A stretch of 64,000 nt of DNA from Jacaranda mimosifolia (lineage: Eukaryota > Streptophyta > Magnoliopsida > Lamiales > Bignoniaceae), in the NCBI GenBank assembly GCA_018894105.1, contig CM032123.1, positions 29,923,744-29,987,743 on the forward strand. Direction: 5' to 3'. Under the pieces are notes generated by a model, which saw nothing but the letters and a program-made list of their open reading frames with translations, did no database searches and had not been told where the DNA came from. Shown piece by piece: positions 11,362 to 23,700 of the stretch. The translations under genes were made by a program, and so were the position numbers. Within the stretch, counting starts at the first letter, position 1. Each line of letters begins with the position of its first letter.

Positions 11362-11825
11362 TGTTATGAATCAGCCATCTAAGAAGAAAACATGGGTGAA
11401 AGAGAAAGCCAAGGAAATGCGCTTTAAAGCAGGGGACGTTTTTAGCAGAAAGGAAGCAAAGGAGATGACGCCGTTTTGAAGGAGTCTGACTTAAAAAATA
11501 AAAAGAGCAAACGATGCCGTCCCACTTATAGGAAACAACATCGTCTGCAGGCAACTCAGGATTTACGTTTTTTTGTCTTTTCTTTCAAATTTGAGGTTAA
11601 ATACCTAATTTGGGGGAGCAGAGGAAATCAAGTTTGTTGCAATAGAGTCCGTAACCTTTCTCCATTGAAATTATTCCTATCTTGCACGATTAGCTCTTTT
11701 CTCTCTCAATTTCTCTTATTCTTCCTTCACCTCTTTCTTCAACGCTTCATACACTTTACTCAATTTCACTATGTTGTACCTGGAATTTGGCATTGTTCTT
11801 TGAATTTTCGTTGGGTGTGCTTACA
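11362..11825 (+). repeat. 5' LTR of the gypsy element
   Basis: 464 bases, TG to CA. It is followed after one base by TGGCCTCAGAGCTCCG, which is where the primer-binding site should be; I do not assign the tRNA. Confidence 0.92.
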
Positions 11826-11867
11826 GTGGCCTCAGAGCTCCGATCCTGAAATTGAGCAACTCTGATG

Positions 11868-14800
11868 ATGAAACCAAATAGGATGGATTCACTAGAACAA
11901 CAACTTGCTGAGCTCAGAGAGAACCAAGGTGAGCTAGCTAGAAGTAATGAAGAGGTTAAGCTGAAACTGGAAGCTGTGATGCAAAAATTTGAGGACACCA
12001 TGGACAGAAAATTAGTTGATTTCTTGCATGCCTTGAACCTCAACAAAGGGAAGGAGCAAGCCAGCATGTCCGCTTCACCTTCTACCCAAACTTCCAGACT
12101 TAGGAATGATGGTATACTTCTTTCTCCACATAATCCTACGCTGAATCTAGAGGCCTTAGAAATGCCAAGTGTGAGTTCCCTAAGTTTTCAAGTGAGAATC
12201 CTAGAGGTTGGATTAGGAAATGTCATAAATATTTCCTCTTTAATCACATGAGTGACTATGAAAAGATATTGTTGGTTGCTTTGCATATGGAAGGGATTGC
12301 TGACAGTTGGTGTCTAGATTATGTTGAAGGGAAAGAAGGTATGGGATGGGATTATTTTACTGAACTAATTTTACAGAGGTTTTCTTCTCAAAATGAAGAT
12401 AACCTCATCAATCAGTTCAACAAACTAAGACAGGATAAATCAGTTGATGATTATACTGTCAAGTTTGAAGAACTTAAAGCATTTATGTTGGCTTCAAACA
12501 GACACTTGAATGAGGATTATTTTATCAAGAGTTATGTTGGAGGCTTGAGAGAGGAGATCAGTCAAATGGTCGAGATGCTAAACCCATCTACCCTTTCTCA
12601 AGCCATTGTTATAGCCAAAAAAATAAGAAGGATTGATTGAGGCTCTTCACAGGGGCCAGAAAAATACAAAAAATTGGTTAGTTGTTCCCTAAAAGAGTCG
12701 TAAGGCTACTAAGATGGAGACTCATGTGAAAGGTCAGTATAATAAAGATCCTTACCCCCCTCTTAAAAAACTATCAAGGGAAGATATGGATGCAAGAAGA
12801 GAGAAGGGTCTTTGTTTTAATTGTGATGAAGTATACCACATGGGACATAGATGTAAGAAACTTTTTGTGATCATTGGTGAGGAGAAGGAACCAGAATCTG
12901 AGAAAGAGGTTAGTGGCAGTAAGGATGAAGAGTTGCATATCTCCTTTGGGGCTCTTGTTGGGCATGTAACTCCTGACACTCTTAAGTTAGCTGGGAAAGT
13001 GGGAAACCATCCGATCACCATTCTCTTTGACACAGGAGTACCCACAGTTTTTTGGATCTAGAAACAACTAGGATGCTAGACTAGCATAGAACAAACTCAC
13101 CCAATGACTGTCACTGTGGCTAATGGTAGGAGGACAGTATGTGACTCTAAGTGTAGCAATTTCAGTTGGGAAATAAGAGGCCATAAATACACAGCTACTG
13201 TTAGAGTACTTAAGTTGGGTGGTTGTAACTTAGTAATGGGTTGTGACCTCATTAGGAAGCTAGGACCAGTTCTTTTTTACCATGATAAGCATAAAATTTC
13301 TTTCAAGTATGGCAAGAAGAAGGTAACCTTGCATGGCATTAAGTCTGAAGTCTCCCTTAAGATGATCACAGGCCAGAAACTTCACAAACTCATAAGAAAA
13401 AAGAAGGACACTCTCCTAGGATGCCTATTTATGATCACACCAGTAGGGGGTCCAAACCAGGCAAAAACACACCATGAACTTAAACCTATGCTCTCAAACT
13501 ACTCTCAAGTCTTTGCTGAGCCTAAATCCTTGCCACCCTTTAGAAATATCAAGCACACCATCACCCTAAAGCCTGGAACTGAACCTTTTAAACTCTATCC
13601 CTAGAGGTATTCTTACCTTCAAAGAGCTGAGATTGAGAAATTAGTCAAGGAAATGCTAGAGATGGGAATCATTCAACCAAGTACTAGTCCCTATTCCTCC
13701 TCAGTTCTCTTAGTTAGGAAGAAAGATTGTTCTTAGCGCTTTTGTGTCAACTATAGAAAACTGAACTCCCTAACTGTGAAGGACAGCCACCCTATCCCTC
13801 TTATAGATGATTTGTTAGATGAACTACATGGCTCTAGCATCTTTTCTAAGATTGACCTTAGAGCGGGCTACTATCAAGTGAGAATGGATCCTAGGGACAT
13901 ACCAAAGACAACATTTGCAACTACTTCTGGATTGTTTGAATTCAAGGTAATGCCCTTTGGATTAACTACTACTCCAGCTACTTTCACATTCAAAGAGTAT
14001 CTAAGGGATTTTGTACTTGTCTTCTTTGATGACATTTTAGTTTACATCAAGACCCTAGAAGACCACCAAAAACATCTTGAACTAGTTTTCCAGAAACTGC
14101 TAGACTGTCACCTCTTTGCTAAAGCTTCTAAGTGTCTTTGGACAAGAAAGGGTTGAGTATCTAGGTTACATCATCAATTGCGATGGAGTGGAACCTGATC
14201 CAGGGAAAATCCAAGCGATAAGTGAATGGCTTAGACCTAAAACTGTGAAAGCTCTTAGAGGGTTTTTAGGATTGACAGGCTATTGCAGAAAATTCATTAG
14301 AAACTATGATCTCTTAGCTAAGCCTCTCACTCAACTCACCAAAAAGGGTCAATTCCAGTAGTCTGAAGAAGCTGAACTTGCTTTCTTAGAACTTAAAAGG
14401 GTCATGACAACTGCTCCTGTTCTCCAACTACCTGACTTTAACCAACAGTTCATCCTAGAAACTGATGCTAGTTACTATGGTCTTGGAGCTATGCTAATCC
14501 AAGGAAAAAACCCCATAGCTTTCTATAGCAAGGCATTAGGACCAAAGGCATTGGGTTTATCTATGTATGAAAAAGAAATGATGGCAATAATTCAAGCCGT
14601 AGAAAAGTGGAGAGCGTATCTCATTCACAGCCACTTCCTTATTAGGACTGATCAATGTAGCTTGAAGTACCTCTTAGAGCAGATTTCCACCCCTTTACAA
14701 CACAAGTACCTCACTAAACTCTTTGGCTACAGCTACTCTATAGAATACAAGCAAGGGAGAGACAACAAGGTAGCTGATGCCCTCTCTAGAAGAGAAGAAA

Positions 14801-16422
14801 ATGAGGAAGGAACAAGGGAATGCAATAGCATCACAGTTTTGCAGCCAGCTTGGATCACTGAACTTATAGCTAGCTATGAAAGAGATCCTCAAGCCCAAGA
14901 GGTCATTACTGAACAGATGTTGTATCCTTATAACCTATCAGTTTTTTCAGTTCAAGGAGATTTAATCAAACACAAGGAAAAACTATATGTGGGAGCTGGA
15001 ACTTCACTAAGGGAAAAAATTGTCCAAGCACTACATGCTTCAAGTATTGGAGGACACTCGGGTATTCAAGGGACTTTGCAAAGAATTAAAAGCATTTATT
15101 GGTGGCCAAAGATGCAAGATACAGTTCAGCAAGTGGTGAGTTCTTGTGAAGTGTGCCAACAGTGTAAACATCCAACTAGTAAGCCATTGGGGTTACTGCA
15201 GCCATTGCCCATACTTGAGCAAGCTTGGAAGCCCATCACTATGGATTTCATAGAACAATTGCCAAACTCTCATGGGAAAACAGTGATTTGGGTTATAGTA
15301 GATAGGTTCACTAAATATGCTCATTTCATTGCTTTATCTTATCCTTTTTCAGCTTTACACCTTGCATACACATTCTTGGATTCTGTTTACAAATTACATG
15401 GTTTACTTTTTACTATTGTTTCAAATATAGGTGCTATCTTCACTAGCCAACTGTGAAAGGAATTCCTCAAGGCCTTAGGAATCCAACAATTATTAAGCAC
15501 AGCCTATCATCCGCAAACAGATGGTCAGAGTGAAAGGGTTAATCAATGCTTAGAAAGCTACTTAAAGTATATGTGTGGGACTTCTCCAAAACAGTGGACT
15601 CAATGGTTAGCCATGGCTGAGTATTGGTACAATACTAATTTCCACACAACCATAGCAATGACACCTTTTGAGGCTCTTTATGGTAACAAGCCAACTCATC
15701 TTCCTACTGAGTATCTGGGAGAAACTATAGTTCAAGGAGTGGATCAATTGATTCATGAAAGAAGTGCAATCCACAGTCATTTGAAGCAACAATTGAAGAG
15801 AGCTCAAAATAGAATTAAGCAACATGCAGATAGACACAGAATTGAAGCTACCTTCAACATAGGAGACTTTGTTTATCTAAAACTCAAACCCTATGGGCAG
15901 CACACTGTACGAAAGAGCCAACTATGGAAGCTGAGTCCAAAGTATGCAAAGCCATTTCCAGTCCAAGAGAAAGTGGGGGCAATTGCTTATAAACTAGGAT
16001 TACCAATCGGAGCCAAGTTGCATCATGTTTTCCATATTTCGTTGGTAAAGAAACATGTTGGGAGCACAGAAAGGATAACTCCAGCTCTACCTAATTTCGA
16101 TGAAGAAGGCAAGGTAATCCTTAAACCAGTAACTATTCTGGCCAGACGATTGATCAAAAGAAAAAACGATCCTATGGTTCAAGTGTTGGTCCAGTGGTCA
16201 CACCTACCTAAATCTAAAGCAACCTGGGAAGATTACTATGTAGTTACTAAGCAGTTCCCTAAGCTTGCAAACTTGAGGGCAAGTCTTCTGGAAGGAGAAG
16301 GCACTGTTATGAATCAGCCATCTAAGAAGAAAACGTGGGTGAAAGAGAAAGCCAAGGAAATGCGCTTTAAAGCAAGGGACGTTTTTAGCAGAAAGGGAAC
16401 AGAGGAGACTATGCCGTTTTGA
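11868..16422 (+). pseudogene. Gypsy gag-pol polyprotein with chromodomain, broken
   Basis: Gag begins near 11868 with a coiled-coil-like Glu/Lys-rich stretch, breaks at about 12250, and continues to 12640. The zinc knuckle CFNCDEVYHMGHRCK (about 12812-12856) is an intact CX2CX4HX4C. Protease has LFDTG (about 13024) and then a stop at 13059. Reverse transcriptase (13604-14361) has FFDDILVY. RNase H has ETDASYYGLGAML (about 14457). Integrase has an HHCC finger with GGHSG and CEVCQQCKH, DFIEQLP, then SNIGAIF, where SDRDPIF is usual, so the second catalytic Asp is Asn, and HPQTDGQSERVN with the Glu. The chromodomain near 16140-16260 reads VQVLVQWSHLPKSKATWED. Stops at about 13602, 13736, 14154, 14359 and 15454 prevent a full polyprotein. 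Confidence 0.9.
16290..16301 (+). promoter_or_regulatory. Polypurine tract of the gypsy element
   Basis: GGAAGGAGAAGG lies three bases before the 3' LTR, the expected position for the plus-strand primer. It also encodes the last residues before the end of the pol frame, which runs into the LTR. Confidence 0.55.
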
Positions 16423-16768
16423 ATAAGTCTGACTTAAAAAATAAAAAGAGCAAACGACGTCGTCCTACATATGGGAAACGACATCGTTTGCAGGCAACTC
16501 AAGATTTACGCTCTTTTATCTTTTTCTTTCAAATTTGAGGTTAAATACCTGATTTGGGAGAGCAGAGGAAATCAAATTTGTTGCAACAGAGTCTGTAACC
16601 TTTCTCCACTGAAATTATTCCTATCTTGCACGATTAGCTCTTTTCTCTCTCAATTTCTCTTATCTTCCTTCACCTCTTTCTTCAACACTTCATACACTTT
16701 ACTCAATTTCACTATGTTGTACCTGGAATTTGGCATTGTTCTTTGAATTTTCGTTGGGTGTGCTTACA
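16305..16768 (+). repeat. 3' LTR of the gypsy element
   Basis: 464 bases, same length as the 5' LTR, about thirty differences by eye. Many are C/T or G/A transitions. Confidence 0.92.
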
Positions 16769-18130
16769 GAGGGTTGTTGGAAATCTTGAAGGAGTTGCTA
16801 GAGCCATGTGATTTCGAAAGGTATCGCGGCGAGGGCATGGTACTCGGCTTCGACGGATGAGCGAGATACGGTTGGCTACTTCTTTGATTCCTAGAATATT
16901 AAGGACTGTTCGAGAAAGCGCAATATCCGATTGTGGATTTTCTAGAATCCTAGCATGTTGCCCAGTTTGCATTGGAGAATGCGTGAAGCTGAATTTTAGA
17001 GTTGGACGGAAAGAATAGTCCTTGGCCGGGGTGCTCTTCAAGTAACGAAAAATGTGATGTACTCCTTGTAGATGGGTGCGTCAGGGCTGGGAGACGTACT
17101 GACTTAGTTTGTGAATTGCAAAAGTGATGTCTGGTATTGAAAGAGTCAAGTACAAGAGCCATCTAATAAGATTTCTGTATTAAGTTGGATTGGGTAGAGG
17201 TGTGCCATCTGTGTTGTTCACTGAAACTTTAGGTCCATTAGAACTATGGCTGGTTTGGCGGCCATAGGAAATCGGTGTCCTTGAGAAGCTATAGAGTATA
17301 CTGCCGTTGAGGTAGCACAATTCCAGAGTTTGATTAGGCTATCTCAAGGCCTAGAAAATATTTCAAGTTGCCAAGGTCTGTGAGTTTAAAGAATTGTTGC
17401 AGGGAGGCCTTGAATTTATCCATGCTAGGCAAAGATGGACTTGTTAAGATGATATCATCCACATAGACTAATAGAGCAACAAAGTCGGAGTTAGAACCAC
17501 ATGTAACAAACTATAGTCTGATTTAGATTGTTGGAAGCCAAGTTGGCGAAGGACTATGGTGAGCTTAGAATACCACTAAGGTGAGGCTTGTTTTAGGCCA
17601 TAAATAGATTTGTGAAGCTTACAAACAAGTTTTTGAGACTAACCGTGCGTATTGATGTGTGGCTTATATCTGAGTGGGAGTTCCATGTACACCTCTTCAA
17701 ACAAGTCTGCATTCAAAAATGCATTATTCACATCTAATTGAGATAAGTGCCAATTGTGGATAGAAGCTAATGCAAGAAGTAATTTTACAGTGGCAAATTT
17801 AGCTACAGGGGAAAAGGTCTTAGTGAAATCAATACCAAGTTGTTGTGCATAGCCCTTGGCGACAAGTCGGGCTTTGTGTCGTGTAATGGTACCATCTGCA
17901 TTTGGTTTTAGTTTAAACACCCACATACAACCTATTATATGTTTGTGGGGAGGGGGAGAGACAACATAACAAGTATTGTTAGACTCTTAACACTTCAATC
18001 TCATCATGCATAGCTGTATTCCATTAAAGTACGCGGACAGCCTGCTGGTAAGACTATGGTTCGGAATTAAAAATATTGAGGAGGAAGTTTCTATGAGCTT
18101 GGGAGAAAGCATTACATGTGAGACGGGTTC
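16769..18130 (-). pseudogene. Reverse transcriptase and RNase H part of the minus-strand copia pol
   Basis: The minus strand encodes [20 protein letters not shown] then LVAKGYAQQ (17926-17840), [20 protein letters not shown] (about 17750-17690), the YVDDIILT catalytic loop (about 17480-17450, in another frame) and the SKIQLHAFSNANWATC block of RNase H (about 17010-16955). Frameshifts and stops occur every few hundred bases. The copia-type order and motifs are clear. The fragment stops near 18130 without a recognisable border. Confidence 0.87.
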
Positions 18131-18544
18131 ATGAGAGTAAGCTATAATAAGGATATCAACAATTTTGCATCAGTCTAATTTCTGGACAGACCTCAAGACG
18201 GGCTGGAGACATCTATGAATTATAATTACGAATTGTGTCCAACCACAATAAATGAAGAGATTATTACAAGAGAAAATCCAATAAGCAAAAGATGGTAGTT
18301 TGATTGAAATATGCTGCAGCCTGCAAATGAAATAAAACTTTCTGTTGCATGGACCAACAAAAAAAAAGATAGAAACTGCATTTTCATAGGCTTCACAAAC
18401 ATCAAAACTAATAAATCCGCTCAAAATAGAAAAATAAAATCACTTCAAAAACAATAACACAAATGGACTTGGTATATTAAACTTGTCATGCCTATACAGA
18501 CAAGGACAGTAGATGGAAGAAGCTATTTATTCAAGTATAAGAGC

Positions 18545-19914
18545 CTAAAACCCATCATTTGCTGCGCCACTGTTGCCGAAGCCACCAAAGCCACCAGCAT
18601 TGCCGAAGCTACTGCGAGGAGCTCTCTCTTGGGCATAACTCACTCTGATGTTCCTCCCGTTCAATTGCTGCACGAGAAGAGAACAGGCAACAATAATGAA
18701 AACAAGTTAAAGAAGTTAAAAGCATTTAGTACAAAGTAAGAATGCAGCACATCACCTGCCCATCCATGGCTGAGAGAGCTGAGCTTGCACATTCATCACT
18801 AGAGAAATTCACAAACCCAAACCCTCTTGATCTCCCGGTATCTCTGTCAGTGATCACTGTTGCTGTATAAAAACACTTGACAAGTTAAATTGTGTGTAAA
18901 ACAGCAAACAAAAGAAAGCATATGGACCATAAAAATTAAAGTTATTAGCACAATAAGGACAATTGAACATCTGAATTCAGAAAGATATGCAAAGGACTAA
19001 TGTATGTGGTCGGCATGGATTGAAGCAAATAACATCAACAGGTTACTCGTCTGCAATATATGGCCTGTTCTCATATCATGTCCCACAGGATCGGCAAGGA
19101 CTTATGGCCAAAACCAAAATGAAAATGGGATAAAGACTTTTTAGCATATATACAATCAAATACTTATGAATATATCCACACCAGACATTTTGTCTAAATG
19201 CATTTCCTTTCAACACCGTTGCACTAACACTATGTTCGGTTCATGGATTTTGGTGAGGAAAAGAAAAGACAATATTAAGGAAAATATTTTTTATAAAGAA
19301 AGGAAAATTTGGGGAAGAATATAATGTATCTAAGGAAAACAAATTTTCCTCACAAAATAAAGAGGAAAATGAGAGAATAGCCCATTTGAACTATGTCTTA
19401 TTCTCAAATACATTCATCACTCCTCTTTTTCCCATCCCTTATCTTCATTATTTTCTTTAACAACCAAACAAATTTGAGATTTTATATTTCTTTCTTTTGT
19501 TTTCCTTTTCTCTAATACTTTCCTTTCCTTAACAAAATTCTTAAACCAAACATAGTGTAGGTGAATGGAAACTATAGGGAAAAAATTGCAAACAATAGCA
19601 ATTCTGTCTTGCTTACCATCAATAACATCACCAAAGCTGGAAAAAGCATCTCTGAGAGACTGGTCATCAGTTCCGTAGGATAGCCCTATTAAAGAAAAAG
19701 GGCATAGAAATCTATGATCATAAGAACAAATACTGTTATCTCAAATGTTGGTAGACTGCTAGCGAATCATCGGATTTTAGAAAAGAAAACCTCCAACAAA
19801 AAGCTTTGTGGACATGCAACGGATAGCGTTAAACATTGAAGACTGGCCATTCAATGCACTGCAGGCAGAAGTGCTCTGCCTCAACATGGTTCCAACTCTG
19901 TTGTAGTATGCCAT
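18545..19914 (-). CDS. Mitochondrial-type glycine-rich RNA-binding protein (single RRM)
   Basis: Four coding exons on the minus strand: 19914-19791, 19685-19617, 18862-18756 and 18667-18545, all GT-AG, with frame kept across each junction; 140 residues. Residues 1-33 are rich in Arg, Ser, Ala and Met and lack acidic residues, like a mitochondrial presequence ending before MSTKLFVGG. The RRM spans about 36-112 with RNP2 KLFVGG (37-42) and RNP1 RGFGFVNF (77-84). A short Gly/Phe/Asn tail (GGFGGFGN) ends the protein, far shorter than the tail of the cold-induced cytosolic GRPs. Family members bind organelle RNA, and several take part in C-to-U editing or cold tolerance; the exact role here is inference. 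The same architecture occurs in Arabidopsis GR-RBP proteins. An upstream intron lies in the leader. No break was seen. Confidence 0.9.
19228..19557. mobile_element. Tourist-like MITE inside intron 2 of the RNA-binding protein gene
   Basis: Ends are CACTATGTTCGGTTCATGGA and, from the other strand, CACTATGTTTGGTTTAAGAA. Flanks are TAA and TAG, a decayed 3-bp duplication. About 330 bases. The same terminal sequence reappears at 53358-53715 and is related at 9044 and 45493, so it is a family. It lies in the 754-base intron 18863-19616. Confidence 0.7.
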
Positions 19915-19926
19915 TTTTGAAAGCAG

Positions 19927-20684
19927 CTGAATGAAAAAATTATGTAATCAAATGTCTCAACATCCAACAGTTTCATATGAAGTTCATAAATCAGAAGCCA
20001 ATAAAGGTCTGCATGGGTTTAGGATAAAATTGGATATTGTAATCAAGAAAGAAACAAAATCCAAGCAAATCCAGCCAACAGCACAACCTAATTCATGAAG
20101 AAATTAATCCAAGCTACAAACACTACATAAGCTTCAGTTGGATCAATAAATAAGCAGATCATGTGTAGCAGAAACATAAAAAACACATGTAGATAAATTG
20201 ATTCCACACATTTTCACGAAAAGAAAGCTAAAAAAGAAAAACTGTTTTTCTCAACCCAAATAGGGATCACAACAGAAGTTCTCCTTCTATTATCTTATGG
20301 TTTTCATTTGAAATAAAAGAAATAAAAAAGACATCTTTGGGGATTAAAAAAAAAAAAAAACATTTGCATCAAACACCTGAAAGATATTGAGTAGGCATTT
20401 AAACACGAGAGAGAGAGAGTACAGAAACTACACATACATGAAAATAAGAAATCACACCTTGGAAGAGAAAAACCAAAAAGAAAGTGAAGGAAAAAAAATC
20501 AGGAAAGACTCTCCACAAAAATTAGAAACGCTTCATTTTCATTTCGACCGTAAAGTCGTCTTCCATGGAAGGTTGAAATTCTTGAATGCGTAACACGTAG
20601 AACAGAACATTAACCACAAAACAAATTCAAGAAAATACTCACAAGAAACCAACTTTATATAAAAAATTGAAGAACAAGAAATAC
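19927..20684 (-). other. Intron in the 5' leader of the RNA-binding protein gene
   Basis: On the minus strand the leader exon ends CATCAACAG followed by GTATTTC at 20684, and the next exon starts after TTTTTTCATTCAG at 19927, 12 bases before the start codon. The splice sites are good and the length is 758 bases. Leader introns of this size are common in plant RNA-binding protein genes. This is a prediction without transcript support. Confidence 0.6.
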
Positions 20685-20780
20685 CTGTTGATGAAGAGGG
20701 CTTTAGGGGAGAAGAGGAAATTTGAAGAAGCGGCTAGGGTTTATGCTCTGTCACCCCCTCACTGCTGTCGGATAGATTTC
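20685..20780 (-). promoter_or_regulatory. Leader exon and core promoter of the RNA-binding protein gene, with telo-box
   Basis: Minus-strand AAACCCTA (20742-20735) is a perfect telo-box, followed by GCCGCTTCTTC and a CT-rich stretch. In plants this pair is typical of genes for the translation machinery and other growth-linked RNA-binding proteins. The transcript probably starts close to it. Exact start unknown. Confidence 0.55.
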
Positions 20781-23700
20781 AGAAAATATCTCAGAAGGAC
20801 TTTTAATGGTGCACAGTGGGGACTGTGCTGCCGTTTGGCAAATGTCATTGATGTGTGTGTCTGCTCTATCAATCTTGTGGACAGGCCCATCAAATAACAA
20901 GATCGGCCCTGCTTATACTCTATTGTTAGAGGGCTGGCCCAGGTCAATGTGGCCTATTGTTATTAATTTCCTATTTTTAAATTTATTTTATGTATTATTC
21001 ACATTTCCAAAAAATTGATTCTTTTTTGTCTTAAACCACTAAGCCAATTTTTAATTCATTAATAAAGCTTGAAGTAAATTTAAAATATATTTTAAACAAA
21101 AGAACGAAGAGCCAACCCGTCAACTTGGGAATAGGCCCAAATTTGATAGGACTGGACCAGTGGTCTGAGTTGGGCTTGAGTATTGTCAAAATTACTGAAC
21201 TTGGGCCCCGCCTACTTTAGCATGCCCCTAAATTAAATCAATAAACTAAAGCGAGCGGGTCTATGCAGCATGGGCTTCTTCGTTGGTCCAATTGACATAT
21301 TTACTTGTATGCTTAGCAGCCCTCGCTATTTATTTGGTGTGGTGGACTTTTAAGGGCAATTCCATGAGCAAGCTGGTTATACGTGTCATTTTGTTTTTTA
21401 GTTTACACCTCTCTTTTTTTTTCTTTTTTGTTTGAGAGAGAGAATATTACAAATAACAAATTTTCTTTATCCTTTCAACAAGTCAATATTATCATATTAT
21501 CAAATCAATTAAATTAAAATATAAACTTTACAATCAAATGCACATAAGGTGCATAAAGGAGTCCATTTATGTTCGAACTCGAGACCTCTCACATAATAGG
21601 AAAAACTGATGTCAAGCTATTGGATTTTTTAGTTTACACCTCTAGTAAGTTTATTAGGAATCAAACGCACATTTAATTTATTAAAATTCACATTTCAAGC
21701 TTCACACATATAAATATGAGGGCGATGTCACTAGGCCATTGACCTCTTGACAAGTTGATTATTTATGTTTCGATTGAAGAAATTCAAATTAATAACAACA
21801 AATTCTTTATATCTATTTGAATAATATCTAATTAATATGATTCAAATTCTCTTATAACTATCTTGAGTTATTTTTTTTAACTTTATGATGGATTTGATAA
21901 GTTCAAATGCAACCAAGCGGTATTTAAATTTTTGATATAGCTATTACATCGTACTCCAAAAGAATTAAATTTTTGATAGAACTCCCCATCCATTTGATTA
22001 TTCTTTTTTCTCCTAAAAAGTTCTAATTTTCCTTAAAAAATTTTATTTAGCCTTTAGATTTACCTCAATCTGTAAAGGTTCTCATGGGTTGCATAAGATT
22101 GACTCATGATCATCCATTATTTTATTTATTTATATTTTATTACGATGAGGTTAGAGTTGAGTAAATATGCATAGGTTCGAGTTGACTTTTCATCAATTGG
22201 GTCAATTTATAACTGGTCCAATTCCTAAATTACAAATAAGTTTAAGTTTATAAGAGGTCGTCCACCAAAAGTCCTTTAATATATGAGTGAATGATCAGTT
22301 TGAAATAGGTAATGTCGGACAAAATGTAACATAGCTTAAGGTAAAATAATACCTACAAATGGATGAATGGTGATGTTTCATAGAGATAGAGTGGTGTCAT
22401 TTTAGCAAGTGTTATAAATGAAGTGGCTTAATTCAGAGCATCCACATTTTAATGGTCAAGATTAATTGGATTTTGTGGTTGAATTTGGTCAACTCAAGTA
22501 AGAACATTTAGGAGATTTTTCATTGAATCAATTATATCTAATAAATTATGAATAGTTGTACGAGATATTCTTTTTGACCTTTCAAACCAAGCAAATCCTT
22601 CCAAGTGCTTCGCCCCTTGTTTGGCGACTTTCCTAAAAATAGATTTTAGTCTCATTTCAAAGCAGATCTCTTAGGATAAATGCAGGATTGACTATTATCC
22701 TATCTATAGTGTTAGTTATTATGTCATGAGCTCTTTCTATGATCATTTTTATTTAAAAAAAAAAAAAACTAATTTTAAGGGTATTGTATGGCAATGAGAA
22801 AATTATTATCCTCTTCAGAAATAAGATTGTGAATAAGAGAGCTCATATTCTCAAAAGCATAGCAAATTGGCAATTAGCATGGAGATATTTAATTTCTTAC
22901 CGATGTGTTGCCCCAACTCGACCACATTGAGCAATCACTCCTCTCCTCTTCAAATTTTATTTCTTTTTTCCCTTTTTTTTCCAATTATTATTGATCACTA
23001 CTTATTCCTTTTATTTATCCTACATTAAAATAGTAAAAAAAAAAAATAGTATTATATAGAAATATATATTTATATTATATTATAAAACTCCTAGCACATG
23101 CATAGAAATATAGAATGTGCCAGATTGCTAGTTCTATTTATTTATGAAGTTATTTTCTCATAAAATTTGAAAAAATTGTAATTATTTGAATTCTCTAGCA
23201 AAATGAAATTATATATTATTTCAAATGTCCATTTTAACTTTTTTCCTAACAGTTCAATGAGAACATGAAGAAGTTGATATATGAATAACTTAGCCTTAAA
23301 TCTTCTCATAATTATCTTCTGCATTTCCATAAGATTGTGTTTTTAATTCTTCCCCAATGAGCTAAGGTGGTACTTCAAAGTTGGTAGACTTTATGCATTT
23401 ATGCTGCTATTTATGAACAAATATTTTTACTTTACACAGATTCAATGTAACTCGAACTCGATCAAGAAAGAATAGTTAATGAACACGACATTTAATGAAG
23501 ATTCCATTAAAAAAAATCAATATGAATGAAAAATATAATAAATAATGGAGGGAGTGGCAAATCCTCTCAAAGATCCATCTAGTAATCTCTTTCATTTAAA
23601 AAAAAAAAAGATCAAGGAGTGCAAATTGGGTAATCAATTTTTAAATGATTATAAAATGTAACGAACCCACTTATTACTGATTATTTTTGTAGGAAAATAA

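Larger units (their letters stand above)
11362..16768 (+). mobile_element. Ty3/gypsy chromovirus retrotransposon, nearly complete, nested in copia
   Basis: 5407 bases with 464-base LTRs at both ends, each TGTTATGAATCAGCC to GTGCTTACA. Flanks are AAGGG and GAGGG, a 5-bp duplication with one change. Domain order gag, protease, reverse transcriptase, RNase H, integrase is the gypsy order, and a chromodomain follows the integrase, placing it among chromoviruses. The lineage within that group is not certain. I count roughly thirty differences between the LTRs (about 6 percent), fewer than in the first copia element, so it is younger than that one. Confidence 0.93.
10879..18130 (-). mobile_element. 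5'-truncated Ty1/copia element on the minus strand, split by a gypsy insertion
   Basis: Read on the minus strand it contains reverse transcriptase (about 17926 down to 17440), the start of RNase H (about 17100 to 16770), then the 11362-16768 gypsy insertion, then the end of RNase H (11361 to 11095), a purine tract (GGTGGGGAGG) and a 3' LTR. The gag, protease and integrase parts and the 5' LTR are missing, so about 1.8 kb of the original element remains. The 18130 border is approximate. Confidence 0.85.

Noticed and set aside
11294..11479. 61-codon frame across the gypsy 5' LTR start
   Set aside because: It joins copia antisense and LTR sequence by chance.
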